NCBI RefSeq assembly: GCF_040049195.1
Contig: NZ_JBDZDL010000001.1
From: NCEH01 sp040049195
GTDB taxonomy: Bacteria; Pseudomonadota; Alphaproteobacteria; Rhizobiales; Xanthobacteraceae
Length of the DNA: 64,000 bases
Strand: one strand, 5' to 3'
Shown: piece after piece, positions 54,079-63,047 of the stretch
Position numbering within the stretch: position 1 is the stretch's first letter
Layout of the letters: each line of letters begins with the position of its first letter
Made by a program: the position numbers and the translations under genes
The notes under the pieces: model-generated
Told to the model about the DNA's origin: nothing
Database searches by the model: none
The model's input: the letters and a program-made list of their open reading frames with translations, nothing else

Positions 54079-54102
54079 CCCTCTCCCGCTTGCGGGGAAG
54101 GG
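54079..54102. repeat. REP-like palindromic element, copy 3
   Basis: A 24-bp element with CCCTCTCCCG and CGGGGAAGGG arms, close to copy 1 (48393) and inverted to copy 2. The pattern is like the many REP-type intergenic repeats of alphaproteobacteria. Confidence 0.6.
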
Positions 54103-54201
54103 CGGGGGTGGGGGCAGGCACCTATGCGGGGCCGCTGGCGCGAAAGGCCGGGGAGGGGGAAGGTCCCGTCACACGCCACCGGACCAGAGGGAGAAACACC
54201 A

Positions 54202-55191
54202 GTGCTCTATGACGGCGGATTCCTGACCCGGCTCGAAGACGGCGTGCGCGGCGCGCTGCCGCGCTGGGATATCGCTCCGGAAACCGAACTGAAGCTGCTG
54301 ACCATCTCGGAGAACGCCACCTTCCGCGCGAGCAACACCGGCACCGGCGGCGACCTCGTGTTCCGCGTCCACCGGCCCGACTATCACACCCGCCGCGAGA
54401 TCGAATCCGAACTCGCCTGGATCGACGCCTTGCGCGCCGCGGGCGGCATCCTCACCCCGCGGCCGATCCCGCTGCGCGATGGCGCCCTGATCGCCGATAT
54501 CGACGATGCGGGCACGACGCGCCACGTGGTGGCGTTCGAATTCCTGCCCGGCAAAGAGCCGGACGAGAGCGACGACCTGGTGGGCTGGTTCGAGAAGCTG
54601 GGCGCCATCCATGCCGGGCTGCACGCCCAGGCCCGCGCCTGGGCCCGGCCGGAGGGGTTCACCCGCAAGGTCTGGAATTTCCGGACCACGCTGGGCGACC
54701 AGCCGCTGTGGGGCGATTGGCGCGCCGGCCTCGGCCTCACGCCCGATGGCCGGGCGATCCTGGAGAAGACGGCGCTGGTGCTGGAGCGCGAACTGGCCGC
54801 CATCGGCACCGGGCCGGACAGTTTCGGCCTTGTCCATGCCGACCTGCGGCTCGCCAACCTTTTGGTGGACGGGGACACGCTGGCGCTGATCGATTTCGAC
54901 GACTGCGGCTTCTCCTGGTTCCTCTACGATTTCGCCGCCGCCATCTCCTTCATCGAGCACGAGCCTTATATCCCGGCCCTGATGGACGCCTGGATCGCGG
55001 GCTACCGCACCCGCGCCCCGGTGACGGCGGCGCAGGCGGCGCAACTGCCGGTGTTCATCATGCTGCGCCGCATGCTGCTGACCGCCTGGATCGCCTCCCA
55101 TGCCGAGACGCCCACCGCGCAGGCCATGGGGATTCCCTACACGGACGGCACGGTGGCCCTGGCCGAAGCCTTCCTCTCCGCCCGTGCGTGA
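54202..55191 (+). CDS. APH-like small-molecule kinase (phosphotransferase family)
   Basis: This 329-residue kinase of the aminoglycoside/choline-kinase-like fold has the catalytic loop LVHADLRLANLLVDGD and the metal motif IDFDDCGFSW. I chose GTG 54202, with AGAGGGAGA upstream and the first residue in family position. It is likely to phosphorylate a hydroxyl-bearing amine; hydroxylysine kinase is an APH-family example paired with a class-III phospho-lyase, the same gene pair found here. Confidence 0.83.
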   Translation: MLYDGGFLTRLEDGVRGALPRWDIAPETELKLLTISENATFRASNTGTGGDLVFRVHRPDYHTRREIESELAWIDALRAAGGILTPRPIPLRDGALIADIDDAGTTRHVVAFEFLPGKEPDESDDLVGWFEKLGAIHAGLHAQARAWARPEGFTRKVWNFRTTLGDQPLWGDWRAGLGLTPDGRAILEKTALVLERELAAIGTGPDSFGLVHADLRLANLLVDGDTLALIDFDDCGFSWFLYDFAAAISFIEHEPYIPALMDAWIAGYRTRAPVTAAQAAQLPVFIMLRRMLLTAWIASHAETPTAQAMGIPYTDGTVALAEAFLSARA

Positions 55192-55240
55192 CGCGTTCCG
55201 GCCGCGCGCCGGGACAGCCAAGAGAACCGGAAACAAGCCC

Positions 55241-56560
55241 ATGAAGACCCAGCAGATCCTGTCCCTCAATGCCTTCCAGCCGGGGGAAACCGCAGGTCTC
55301 GCGGACGATGTCGCGGTGCTGGTGGAACGCCGCAAACGCAGTTTCGGCGCGTCCTCCGTGCTGTTCTACCAGCAGCCCCTGCACGTGGTGCAGGCGTCCG
55401 GCGCGCTGATCCGCACCGCCGATGGGGCGGACTATCTCGACCTCTACAACAATGTTCCCTCCGTGGGCCATTGCCATCCCAAGGTGGTGGAGGCGGTGCA
55501 GAAGCAGGTGGCGCTGCTGAACTGCCACACGCGCTATCTGTTCGACAATGTGCACGATTATGCCGAGCGGCTGCTGGCGACCTTCCCGGTGCCGCTGTCG
55601 AATCTCGCGCTGACCTGCACCGGCAGCGAAAGCAACGACCTTGCGCTGCGCATCGTCGCCATGGCCACCGGTGGCACCGGCTTCATCGTCACGCAGACCG
55701 CCTATCACGGCAACACCACCGCCGTGACCGAGGTTTCGCCCTCTTCCTACAAGGTGGGCGCGCCGCCCAAGCACGTGCGCACCGTGCCGGCGCCCGATCC
55801 GCGCGCCTTTCCCGGCGATCTCGGCGCGGGCTTCGCCCAGGCGGTGCGCGATGCCATCGCGGCGCTGGAGGCGGACGGGATCCCATTCGCCGGCCTGCTG
55901 GTGGACAGCATCTTCTCCAGCGACGGCGTGTTCGCCGATCCCCCCGGCTTCCTGAAGGAGGCGGTCGACGCGGTGCATGCGGCCGGCGGCCTGTTCATCG
56001 CCGACGAGGTGCAGCCGGGCTTCGGGCGCACCGGCTCCGGCATGTGGGGCTTCGCCCGCCACGGCGTGGTGCCGGACGTGGTGACCATGGGCAAGCCCAT
56101 GGGCAACGGCATTCCCATGGGCGGCGTGGTCACCCGGCCGGAACTGCTGAAGGGCTATTGCGACGCTTTCGGCTATTTCAACACCTTCGGCGGCAATCCG
56201 GTGGCGGCGGCAGCCGGGCTCGCGGTGCTGGACGTGATCGAGGAGGAAGGGCTGATCGCCCATGCGGCGCGTGTGGGTGCTCATATCACCGAGCGGCTGA
56301 ATGCGGCCCGCGCCCGGTGTCCCGCCATCGGTGCGGTGCGCGGCGCCGGGCTCTATCTCGGCGTCGAGATCGTCGCGCAGGGCGAGGCGGATGCGGACGG
56401 CGCGACGCGGCTCATCAACGCACTGCGCGAAAGGCGCATTCTCATCGGCGCGGCCGGGCCGCTCGGCCATGTGCTGAAGGTGCGCCCGCCGCTGTGCCTG
56501 AGCCTGGATCAGGCGGACAGGTTCGTGGACGCCGTGGAGGCGATCCTCACGCCGGGATGA
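55241..56560 (+). CDS. Class-III aminotransferase-fold enzyme, phospho-lyase-like
   Basis: This 439-residue PLP protein has the expected Schiff-base lysine in VTMGKPMGNGIPMGG and the SGGNPVA-type end FGGNPVAAAAGLAVLD. Its N-terminal YLDLYNNVPSVGHCHPKVVEAVQKQVALLNCHTRYLFDN resembles ethanolamine-phosphate and 5-phosphohydroxylysine phospho-lyases (NNVxxVGHCHP) more than ordinary transaminases. With the upstream kinase it could convert a phosphorylated hydroxyamine to an aldehyde, phosphate and ammonia. A normal transamination cannot be excluded. Confidence 0.84.
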   Translation: MKTQQILSLNAFQPGETAGLADDVAVLVERRKRSFGASSVLFYQQPLHVVQASGALIRTADGADYLDLYNNVPSVGHCHPKVVEAVQKQVALLNCHTRYLFDNVHDYAERLLATFPVPLSNLALTCTGSESNDLALRIVAMATGGTGFIVTQTAYHGNTTAVTEVSPSSYKVGAPPKHVRTVPAPDPRAFPGDLGAGFAQAVRDAIAALEADGIPFAGLLVDSIFSSDGVFADPPGFLKEAVDAVHAAGGLFIADEVQPGFGRTGSGMWGFARHGVVPDVVTMGKPMGNGIPMGGVVTRPELLKGYCDAFGYFNTFGGNPVAAAAGLAVLDVIEEEGLIAHAARVGAHITERLNAARARCPAIGAVRGAGLYLGVEIVAQGEADADGATRLINALRERRILIGAAGPLGHVLKVRPPLCLSLDQADRFVDAVEAILTPG

Positions 56561-56572
56561 GCCGGCCCTTCC

Positions 56573-57607
56573 TCAAGGCAGGTTTGCGGCCACCTGGGCC
56601 GGCGGGCGGCGCGACATCAGCCGCAGGAGCGGGCGCTCGATGGTGAAATGCACCACCACGCCCGCCGCCACCGCCGCGATGATGGCGCCCACGGTGAACA
56701 CGGCGATGCCGCCCGGCAGATCGGCGGGTACCACCTTGCGCCAGATCTGCCCGGCCGCCGAAAGCGCGATGCCGTGGACGATATAGATTGAATAGGAGGC
56801 ATCCCCCAGCATGACGAAGAAGGGATATTTGCGCACCGCCCCGGCCTTTTCCAGCGCCAGCGCGCCCACCACGATCATGGCCGCCGGAATGCCCCAGAGC
56901 AGGAAGCGCGTCTGCAACGCCACCTCGTTGATGCCGAGCATTACGGCGAACCCGACGCCGATCAGCGCCCAGCCCGCCGCCACGGGAAGCGCGCGGCCCT
57001 GCAGGTACCAGATCCCGACCATGACGCCGAAGATGAATTCGATGATGATGGTGGAGGTGTAGAAGGTCAGCATCACGTTGCGGGAGGGCAGCGCTGCGCC
57101 GAGCAGCACCAAGGCGGCGAACAGGGCGATGATGGTCGCGACGCGCATGCGGTCCGGCAGCAGAAGCACGAGGCCCCACACGAGATAGAAGAACATCTCG
57201 TAATTCAGCGTCCAACCCGGAATAACCACTGGCTCGATGGTCGGGAAGACAGGATGTTGCGCCGGCAGGAACAGATAGGAGGCGATGATGTGCCACAATT
57301 CCGGCCGCCCGCTCTGCACCGCGCTGGGCACGAACAGCATCAGAAACACAAAAAGACTGGTGATGATCCAGTAAAGTGGAACAATACGCACCAGGCGCTT
57401 CTGGTAAAACGTAAGCGTGTATCCGGTCCTGTTGGTCGTCGTGACGAGCATCAGGAAGCCGCTGATAATGAAGAAAAGATCAACGCCGCTGGCGAGTGAG
57501 GCGGGCCACCACCCATGATAGTCCATCCGCTCGAGTTGAACGTGGACGTGGAAGCATACAACCATAATGCTCGCGATCGCCCGCAAATATTGAAGCGAGT
57601 CAAGCAT
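56573..57607 (-). CDS. Membrane acyltransferase family 3 (OafA/YrhL-like)
   Basis: This 344-residue protein has about ten hydrophobic segments and the acyltransferase-3 motifs CFHVHVQLER (His) and SGVDLFFIISGFLML near the N-terminus. Such enzymes O-acetylate polysaccharides or other cell-surface molecules. It ends 13 bp after the convergent aminotransferase and is divergent from the sugar-phosphate transferase gene, which supports an exopolysaccharide role. Confidence 0.87.
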   Translation of the reverse strand: MLDSLQYLRAIASIMVVCFHVHVQLERMDYHGWWPASLASGVDLFFIISGFLMLVTTTNRTGYTLTFYQKRLVRIVPLYWIITSLFVFLMLFVPSAVQSGRPELWHIIASYLFLPAQHPVFPTIEPVVIPGWTLNYEMFFYLVWGLVLLLPDRMRVATIIALFAALVLLGAALPSRNVMLTFYTSTIIIEFIFGVMVGIWYLQGRALPVAAGWALIGVGFAVMLGINEVALQTRFLLWGIPAAMIVVGALALEKAGAVRKYPFFVMLGDASYSIYIVHGIALSAAGQIWRKVVPADLPGGIAVFTVGAIIAAVAAGVVVHFTIERPLLRLMSRRPPAQVAANLP

Positions 57608-57841
57608 CCGTTAATGGTCTCCAGCGCATTTAATGGTGATGCTGTATCGAAGGCGGCCGGAATGATCAAGGCGTACAGGGCGGGCGGTCGGGTTTGGCGC
57701 AGCGGAGCAGTGCGCCGGCAAATCAAATGCCGTTGGACCGTGCGGCGCGAGACTCCGTCTTGACCCCCTTTCGCTTCTTGCGCAGAACCTTCGGCGCCCG
57801 GGCGGGCAGAGCGATTTTTTGAGTTTTCGGGGTTGGTGGCT

Positions 57842-59245
57842 ATGACGCGTTGGACCCATGGCCTGATAAATCGCCTGGTTATTCTGTGCGATGTGACGAT
57901 GATCGTGTTCGCTGCGGCATTGTCTTATTCCGTCTGGCATTTCGCCACCTGGAGCCAGGTGGCGATTCTATGTGCCTTCGGCGCCGCGGTCTTCACGCAA
58001 ATTCTTCAGCTTGGCCGTGCCTACCGGGTCGAGCATTACAGCCATTCGCTGCGCCAGATCGGCCATCTGATCGTCGGCGGCGTGCCCGCCGCGCTCATGG
58101 TCGCGGTGTTTTACTATGCCCTGGTGCCGATCCACACCACCAACCTGCCGGGCCTGCTGGCCTGGGGGCTGATGACCGGCGTGGCGCTGATTTTCGGGCG
58201 GCTGGTCATCGTGCGGCTCGGCATGGGGCAGGCGCGCCGGCATGAGGTTCTGCGCCGCCAAGTGGTGCTGGTGGGCGATGTGGACCGCGCCCGCGCCCTG
58301 GCGCTGCGCTGCGCGGAAGAGGACGACGAGGGCCTGTTCGTCTTCCTCGGCATTTTCGACGACAAGGCGCATGACCCGCAAACCGCCGATCTCGCCCATC
58401 CGCCCGTGCTGGGCGGCCTGCCGGACTTCCTGAAGTTCGTGCAGAACCATCGCGTGGACGTGGTGGCGATCGTCGAGAGCTGGGAAAATCCCCTGAAGAT
58501 CAGCGCGATCGTGGAGCAATTGCACCGCATCGCCGCCGACGTGCTGGTGGAACTGGACCCGGATGGGTTCAACCTGCGCTTCGCCCGCGTCACCAGCATC
58601 GCCGGCCAGCCGGCGCTCCAGGTGCAGCAGCGCCCGCTGAAGGGCTCGCTCGGCCTGTTGAAGGCGCTGGAGGATTATTCGGTGGCGGTGATCGGGCTGA
58701 TCCTAGTCTCGCCCATCCTGCTCGGGGCGGCGCTCGCCATCAAGCTGGATTCCCCCGGCCCGATCTTCTTCCGCCAGCCGCGCGTCGGGCTGAACAACAA
58801 GGTGTTCACGGTCTTCAAGCTGCGCACCATGACCGTGGACCCGAGCGACGACGGCTCGCTCGGCACCACCAAGTTCAACCCGCGCATCACCCGCGTCGGC
58901 GGGCTGCTGCGGCGCCTGTCCATCGACGAGCTGCCGCAATTGCTGAACGTGCTCAAGGGCGACATGTCCGTGGTCGGCCCGCGCCCCCATGTGCCGAACA
59001 TGCAGGTGGCCGAGGATGTTCGCTATGAGGCGATCCGGGAATATGTGGCACGATATCGGATGAAGCCGGGCATCACCGGCTGGGCGCAGATCAACGGGAT
59101 GCGCGGCGGCATCAACACCGTGGAAAAGGCCGAGCGCGGCGCGAAGCTCGATCTGTTCTACATAGAAAACTGGTCCATATGGTTCGATATCAGGATCATG
59201 CTTCTGACCATCACCAAGGGCATGGCCGGCCGCGACGTCTTCTGA
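57842..59245 (+). CDS. Exopolysaccharide-initiating sugar-phosphate transferase (WcaJ/ExoY-like)
   Basis: This 467-residue membrane protein transfers a sugar-1-phosphate to undecaprenyl phosphate in known relatives. The N-terminal half has four or so membrane segments and a Rossmann-like region; the C-terminal bacterial sugar transferase domain starts near residue 275 (AIKLDSPGPIFFRQPRVGLNNKVFTVFKLRTM) and includes RLSIDELPQLLNVLKGDMSVVGPRPH. ATG 57842 is used. It is the first gene of a plus-strand pair with the GH18 protein. Confidence 0.9.
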   Translation: MTRWTHGLINRLVILCDVTMIVFAAALSYSVWHFATWSQVAILCAFGAAVFTQILQLGRAYRVEHYSHSLRQIGHLIVGGVPAALMVAVFYYALVPIHTTNLPGLLAWGLMTGVALIFGRLVIVRLGMGQARRHEVLRRQVVLVGDVDRARALALRCAEEDDEGLFVFLGIFDDKAHDPQTADLAHPPVLGGLPDFLKFVQNHRVDVVAIVESWENPLKISAIVEQLHRIAADVLVELDPDGFNLRFARVTSIAGQPALQVQQRPLKGSLGLLKALEDYSVAVIGLILVSPILLGAALAIKLDSPGPIFFRQPRVGLNNKVFTVFKLRTMTVDPSDDGSLGTTKFNPRITRVGGLLRRLSIDELPQLLNVLKGDMSVVGPRPHVPNMQVAEDVRYEAIREYVARYRMKPGITGWAQINGMRGGINTVEKAERGAKLDLFYIENWSIWFDIRIMLLTITKGMAGRDVF

Positions 59246-60237
59246 GCGGCCTGGTTCTGCTCCTTGCCGCCTGCGCGGCGGCGCTGTTCCCCGGCGGCGC
59301 GCCGGCCCGCGCGGCGGAGCCGCCGCGCCCGTTCCTGGCCTATCACGCCAGCTGGTACGAGGTGCAGACCTCGGTCCCCGCCGACACCAGCCTTGCCCGC
59401 CTGCCGGGCTACATCACCCATGTGGCGCTCTCCTTCGTGAAGCCGGATCTCGTCTATGTCGGCGATCTCGACCTGAAGGGCACGGGCCTGCTCTATCCCT
59501 TTTCCGGCACCGTTCTGAAACAGGCCGTGGCGCTGCTGAAGGCGCGCCATCCGGCGATCAAGGTGCTGATTTCCGTGGGCGGCTGGGGCTATTTCGGCTG
59601 GGATAAGCTGGACGCGCCGGCGCTGGCGCGGCTGGTGCGCGATCTCGGCGCGGATGGGGTGGACGTGGATTATGAAACCCCCGATCCCGCCTGCGTCGCA
59701 CGCGGGGACGGCATGAGCTGCCCCGGCGACGCGCGCTCCATCTCGGTGATCGAACAGGTGCGCGCGGCGCTGCCGCGGCCGTTCGTGGTTTCGGTGGCGG
59801 GCTGGAGCGTCGGTGCCTATGGCGCCGGCGATTTCCGCACCGCCGCGCCTGCGAGCCCCTGGACCGGCTCGATCCTGGCGCTGCTTGGCGCGCCGGTGGC
59901 GGCGCAGATCGATCTCGTCTCCATCATGTCCTACGATGCCGGCCCGCGCTATCGCCCGCAGGAGGCGTTCCGCGCCTATCGCCGGCTGTGGAAGGGCCCG
60001 CTCATGCTGGGCGTGCAGGTGATGCCGAGCGAGGCGGGCGGGCCGCGCTTCACGGTGGATTACACCCGCCGCCTGCTGGGCGGCGTCACCGCCGATCCGC
60101 TGGCGGGCGCCATGCTCTACGCCGTGCGCCTCACGCCGCCTGGAGTGATCGGCCCGGACAATCCCGACGACCGCTATCTCGCCGCGACCATCTGCATGGC
60201 GCTGGAACTGGCCGATTGCTCGGCGACCATGCCGTAA
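59179..60237 (+). CDS. GH18-like glycosyl hydrolase, probable lipoprotein
   Basis: This 352-residue secreted protein has a hydrophobic N-terminus with a possible lipobox LAAC (SGLVLLLAACAAALFPGG) and a GH18 domain. The catalytic signature DxxDxDxE is visible as DGVDVDYE in LVRDLGADGVDVDYETPDP, so activity on a chitin- or GlcNAc-like polymer is plausible. Its start overlaps the sugar-transferase gene by about 67 bp in another frame. It may process the exopolysaccharide made nearby; that is inference. Confidence 0.85.
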   Translation: MVRYQDHASDHHQGHGRPRRLLSGLVLLLAACAAALFPGGAPARAAEPPRPFLAYHASWYEVQTSVPADTSLARLPGYITHVALSFVKPDLVYVGDLDLKGTGLLYPFSGTVLKQAVALLKARHPAIKVLISVGGWGYFGWDKLDAPALARLVRDLGADGVDVDYETPDPACVARGDGMSCPGDARSISVIEQVRAALPRPFVVSVAGWSVGAYGAGDFRTAAPASPWTGSILALLGAPVAAQIDLVSIMSYDAGPRYRPQEAFRAYRRLWKGPLMLGVQVMPSEAGGPRFTVDYTRRLLGGVTADPLAGAMLYAVRLTPPGVIGPDNPDDRYLAATICMALELADCSATMP

Positions 60238-60356
60238 AGCCGCAGGCCGCCGCCGCATATTTTTTTTGATTCCAATGGCGACGCGATTCCAGGGACTTCC
60301 CGCAACGCACCCAGAAGAATGGTGCGACGCTACCGAGAAATGCCGCGCCCGCATGA

Positions 60357-60387
60357 TTGACGCCCCTTATGCTCCGTGTAAGCATAA
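60357..60387 (+). promoter_or_regulatory. nadA: nadA promoter region with upstream operator copy
   Basis: TTGACG (60357-60362) resembles a -35 box. TTATGCT (60367-60373) and AGCATAA (60381-60387) form a 7-bp inverted repeat immediately downstream, in the -35/-10 spacer region. The repeat has TATGCT-N7-AGCATA form, the same as the second copy at 60431. A repressor here would block RNA polymerase. Confidence 0.6.
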
Positions 60388-60396
60388 TCGAAAGAA

Positions 60397-60415
60397 AGCC
60401 GGCTTTGCTCCGGCT
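60397..60415 (+). terminator. Hairpin with T-tract upstream of nadA
   Basis: AGCCGG (60397-60402) and CCGGCT (60410-60415) form a 6-bp stem with a 7-nt loop, followed by GTTTTTC. It may end the GH18 transcript or act as an attenuator in a nadA leader, because a nadA operator copy lies on either side of it. Confidence 0.6.
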
Positions 60416-60430
60416 GTTTTTCGGCTGTTG

Positions 60431-60451
60431 ATATGCTCAGATCGAGCATAT
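60431..60451. promoter_or_regulatory. nadA: Second nadA operator copy, 8-bp perfect inverted repeat
   Basis: ATATGCTC (60431-60438) and GAGCATAT (60444-60451) are perfect complements with a 5-bp spacer. In half-site terms it is TATGCT-N7-AGCATA, matching the copy at 60367-60387. It ends 14 bp before the nadA ATG. The NUDIX-like regulator at 43745 is one candidate binder. Confidence 0.65.
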
Positions 60452-60465
60452 GGGGAGACGTTTCC

Positions 60466-61497
60466 ATGCTCGACACCCCGGTTTCATCGGCGATCGACTT
60501 CGCCCCCGTCGATCGTCCCGCGCCCGCAGGTGCGATGCCGCTTCCCGATGTGTACGCCAAGGTCTCCCGGCACGTGCCGGCGATGGAATGGGCCGCGCTG
60601 GCGGACGATGTCGCGGCCATCCTGCGCCTGAAGAAGGAACGCAACGCGATCCTGCTGGCGCACAATTACCAGGCGCCGGAAATCTTCCACACGGTGGCGG
60701 ACATCGTCGGCGACAGCCTGGCCCTGGCGCGCGAGGCGGCCAAGGCCGATGCGGACGTGATCGTGCTCGCGGGCGTGCACTTCATGGCCGAGACCGCAAA
60801 GATCCTGAACCCCGACAAGGTGGTGCTGATCCCGGATGAGCGCGCCGGCTGCTCGCTCGCCGAGAGCATCACGCCGGCAGACGTGCGCGGCCTGCGTGCC
60901 CGCTATCCCGGCGTGCCCATCGTCACCTATGTGAACACCTCCGCCGCGGTGAAGGCGGAATCCGACGTGTGCTGCACCTCCGGCAATGCCAAGAAGATCG
61001 TCGAGGGGCTCGGCGTGCCGCGCGTCATCATGATCCCGGACGAATATCTCGCCCGCAACATCGCCGCCCAGACCGATGTGGAGATCATCACCTGGAACGG
61101 CCATTGCGAAGTGCATGAGCTGTTCTCGCCCTCCGACATCACCGACATCCGCGACATCTATGCGGACGTGACCGTGATCGCCCATCCCGAATGCCCGCCG
61201 GACGTGATCGCGGCCGCCGATTTCTCCGGCTCCACCGCCGAGATGGTGCAGTTCGTGGCCGACCATCGCCCGGCGCGGGTGGCGCTCGTCACCGAATGCT
61301 CCATGGGCGATAACGTGGCGGTGCATTATCCCGAGATCGACTTCGTGAAGCCGTGCAACCTTTGCCCGCACATGAAGCGCATCACGCTGAAGAACATCCG
61401 CCGCGCGCTGGAAACCATGTCGCCCCAGGTCCATGTGGATCCCGCTTTGGTGCCCGGCGCCCGCGCGAGCGTCGAGCGCATGCTGGCGATCAAGTGA
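60466..61497 (+). CDS. nadA: Quinolinate synthase
   Basis: This 343-residue enzyme condenses iminoaspartate with dihydroxyacetone phosphate to give quinolinate in de novo NAD synthesis. It binds a 4Fe-4S cluster through cysteines seen in ESDVCCTSGNA, ECPPDV and PCNLCPHMKRI. GGGGAGA lies upstream of ATG 60466, which I prefer over the in-frame ATG 60433. It heads nadABC; nadB starts 6 bp after its stop. Confidence 0.95.
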   Translation: MLDTPVSSAIDFAPVDRPAPAGAMPLPDVYAKVSRHVPAMEWAALADDVAAILRLKKERNAILLAHNYQAPEIFHTVADIVGDSLALAREAAKADADVIVLAGVHFMAETAKILNPDKVVLIPDERAGCSLAESITPADVRGLRARYPGVPIVTYVNTSAAVKAESDVCCTSGNAKKIVEGLGVPRVIMIPDEYLARNIAAQTDVEIITWNGHCEVHELFSPSDITDIRDIYADVTVIAHPECPPDVIAAADFSGSTAEMVQFVADHRPARVALVTECSMGDNVAVHYPEIDFVKPCNLCPHMKRITLKNIRRALETMSPQVHVDPALVPGARASVERMLAIK

Positions 61498-61502
61498 CCG
61501 CC

Positions 61503-63047
61503 ATGGCACAGGCCGCCGGGAGCGACGCGGATCGCGTCATCGTCGTCGGCGCCGGGGTGGCGGGCATCGCCTGCGCCCTCGCGCTGGCTCCGCTCAAGGT
61601 TCTGGTGGTGGCGCCGCAGGGCGTCGCCGCCGTTCCGGCCACCGCCATGGCCCAGGGCGGCATCGCCGCCGCGCTCGGCGCGGACGACCACCCCGACCTG
61701 CACACGCAGGACACCCTCAAAGCCGGCGCCGGCCTCACACGGCCCGACGCAGCGGCGCGCGTCACCGGGGCGGCGGCCTCGGTGATCGCCCGCCTCGCGG
61801 ACTGGGGCGTCGCCTTCGATACCGATGCGGCGGGCGCCGTGGCGCTGGGGCTCGAAGCGGCCCACAGCCGCAATCGCATCGTCCATGCCGATGGCGACGC
61901 CACCGGCCGCGCCGTGCTCGACGCCCTGATCGCGCGCGCCCGCATCAGCCCGCACATTTCCCGCCGCACGGATCTCAAGGCCATCGACCTGCTGCGCGAT
62001 GCCGAGGGCCGCGTCACTGGCGTGCGCTGCCTGGGCACCAATGGGGCGAGCACAGATCTCCTCGGCCGCGCCGTGGTGCTCGCCACCGGCGGGCTCGGCG
62101 GGCTCTATGCTTCCACCACCAATCCGCGCGCCGCGCTCGGCAGCGGGCTGGCGCTGGCGGCGCGGGCCGGAGCGGTGTTGCGCGACATCGAGTTCGTGCA
62201 GTTCCACCCCACCGCCATCGCCGCTGCGCGCGATCCCATGCCGCTCGCCACCGAGGCGCTGCGCGGGGAGGGGGCGATCCTGTTCAACGACCAGGGCGAA
62301 CGCTTCATGGCCGATGTGGCGGGGGCGGAACTCGCGCCGCGCGACGTGGTGGCCCGCGCCATCCACGCGCAGATCGTCGCCGGCCGGCGCGTGACGCTGG
62401 ACGCGCGCGCCTGCCTCGGCGAGCGCTTCGCGGCGCGCTTTCCCTCGGTGCATGCCCTGTGCCTGGAAAGCGGCATCGACCCCGCGCGGGAGGCGATCCC
62501 GGTGCGCCCGGCGGCGCATTACCATATGGGCGGCGTGAAGGTGGATGCCCACGGCCGCACCAGCGTGCCCGGCCTCTATGCCTGCGGGGAGGTCGCCTCC
62601 ACCGGCCTGCATGGCGCCAACCGGCTGGCGAGCAATTCGCTGCTGGAGGCGATCGCCTTCTCCGGCTGGATTTCCGAAGCCATCGCCGGCGCGGCCGCGC
62701 GCGATGCGGGCTGCGCCACGGCGCCGGTGCGCACGCCGCAGCCGGCGCTCAATATCGAGGCCGTGCGGCGCATCATGGACCGCCATGTGGGCGTGGTGCG
62801 TTCGGCGGCCGGGCTCGGCGAGGCCCTGCGGGCGCTGGCCCCGCACGCGGACCATGACGATGCCGCCTTGGTGGCGAGCCTCGTCGCGCTTTCCGCCCTC
62901 AAGCGGGAGGAAAGCCGGGGCGGGCATTTCCGCGCCGATCATCCCGCGCCCGAACCGCACGGCCGCCATTGTGAGATCGACCTCGCGCAGATCGAGGCCG
63001 CGCTCGCCCCGTGGCGCGCCGAACCCGCCTTCAAGGAAGCCGTCTGA
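61503..63047 (+). CDS. nadB: L-aspartate oxidase
   Basis: This 514-residue flavoprotein oxidises aspartate to iminoaspartate, the first step of NAD synthesis. The FAD motif VIVVGAGVAGIACALALA is at the N-terminus, and the family regions AMAQGGIAAALGADDHPDLH, EFVQFHPTA and HMGGVKVDAHGRTSVPGLYACGEVASTGLHGANRLASNSLLE are present. ATG 61503 starts 6 bp after nadA. Its stop overlaps the nadC start. Confidence 0.94.
   Translation: MAQAAGSDADRVIVVGAGVAGIACALALAPLKVLVVAPQGVAAVPATAMAQGGIAAALGADDHPDLHTQDTLKAGAGLTRPDAAARVTGAAASVIARLADWGVAFDTDAAGAVALGLEAAHSRNRIVHADGDATGRAVLDALIARARISPHISRRTDLKAIDLLRDAEGRVTGVRCLGTNGASTDLLGRAVVLATGGLGGLYASTTNPRAALGSGLALAARAGAVLRDIEFVQFHPTAIAAARDPMPLATEALRGEGAILFNDQGERFMADVAGAELAPRDVVARAIHAQIVAGRRVTLDARACLGERFAARFPSVHALCLESGIDPAREAIPVRPAAHYHMGGVKVDAHGRTSVPGLYACGEVASTGLHGANRLASNSLLEAIAFSGWISEAIAGAAARDAGCATAPVRTPQPALNIEAVRRIMDRHVGVVRSAAGLGEALRALAPHADHDDAALVASLVALSALKREESRGGHFRADHPAPEPHGRHCEIDLAQIEAALAPWRAEPAFKEAV

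Larger units (their letters stand above)
53749..54201. other. 450-bp non-coding gap holding two REP-like elements
   Basis: No convincing gene is seen. The segment is GC-rich with several short hairpin-prone stretches, and the REP-like copies (54002-54025 and 54079-54102) lie in opposite orientation about 53 bp apart. The kinase GTG at 54202 follows with AGAGGGAGA upstream. A promoter may lie here but none is clear. Confidence 0.55.

Noticed and set aside
60397..60465. A riboswitch before nadA
   Set aside because: The visible hairpin is a simple 6-bp terminator-like stem and no recognised NAD riboswitch architecture was seen; the operator repeats explain regulation better.
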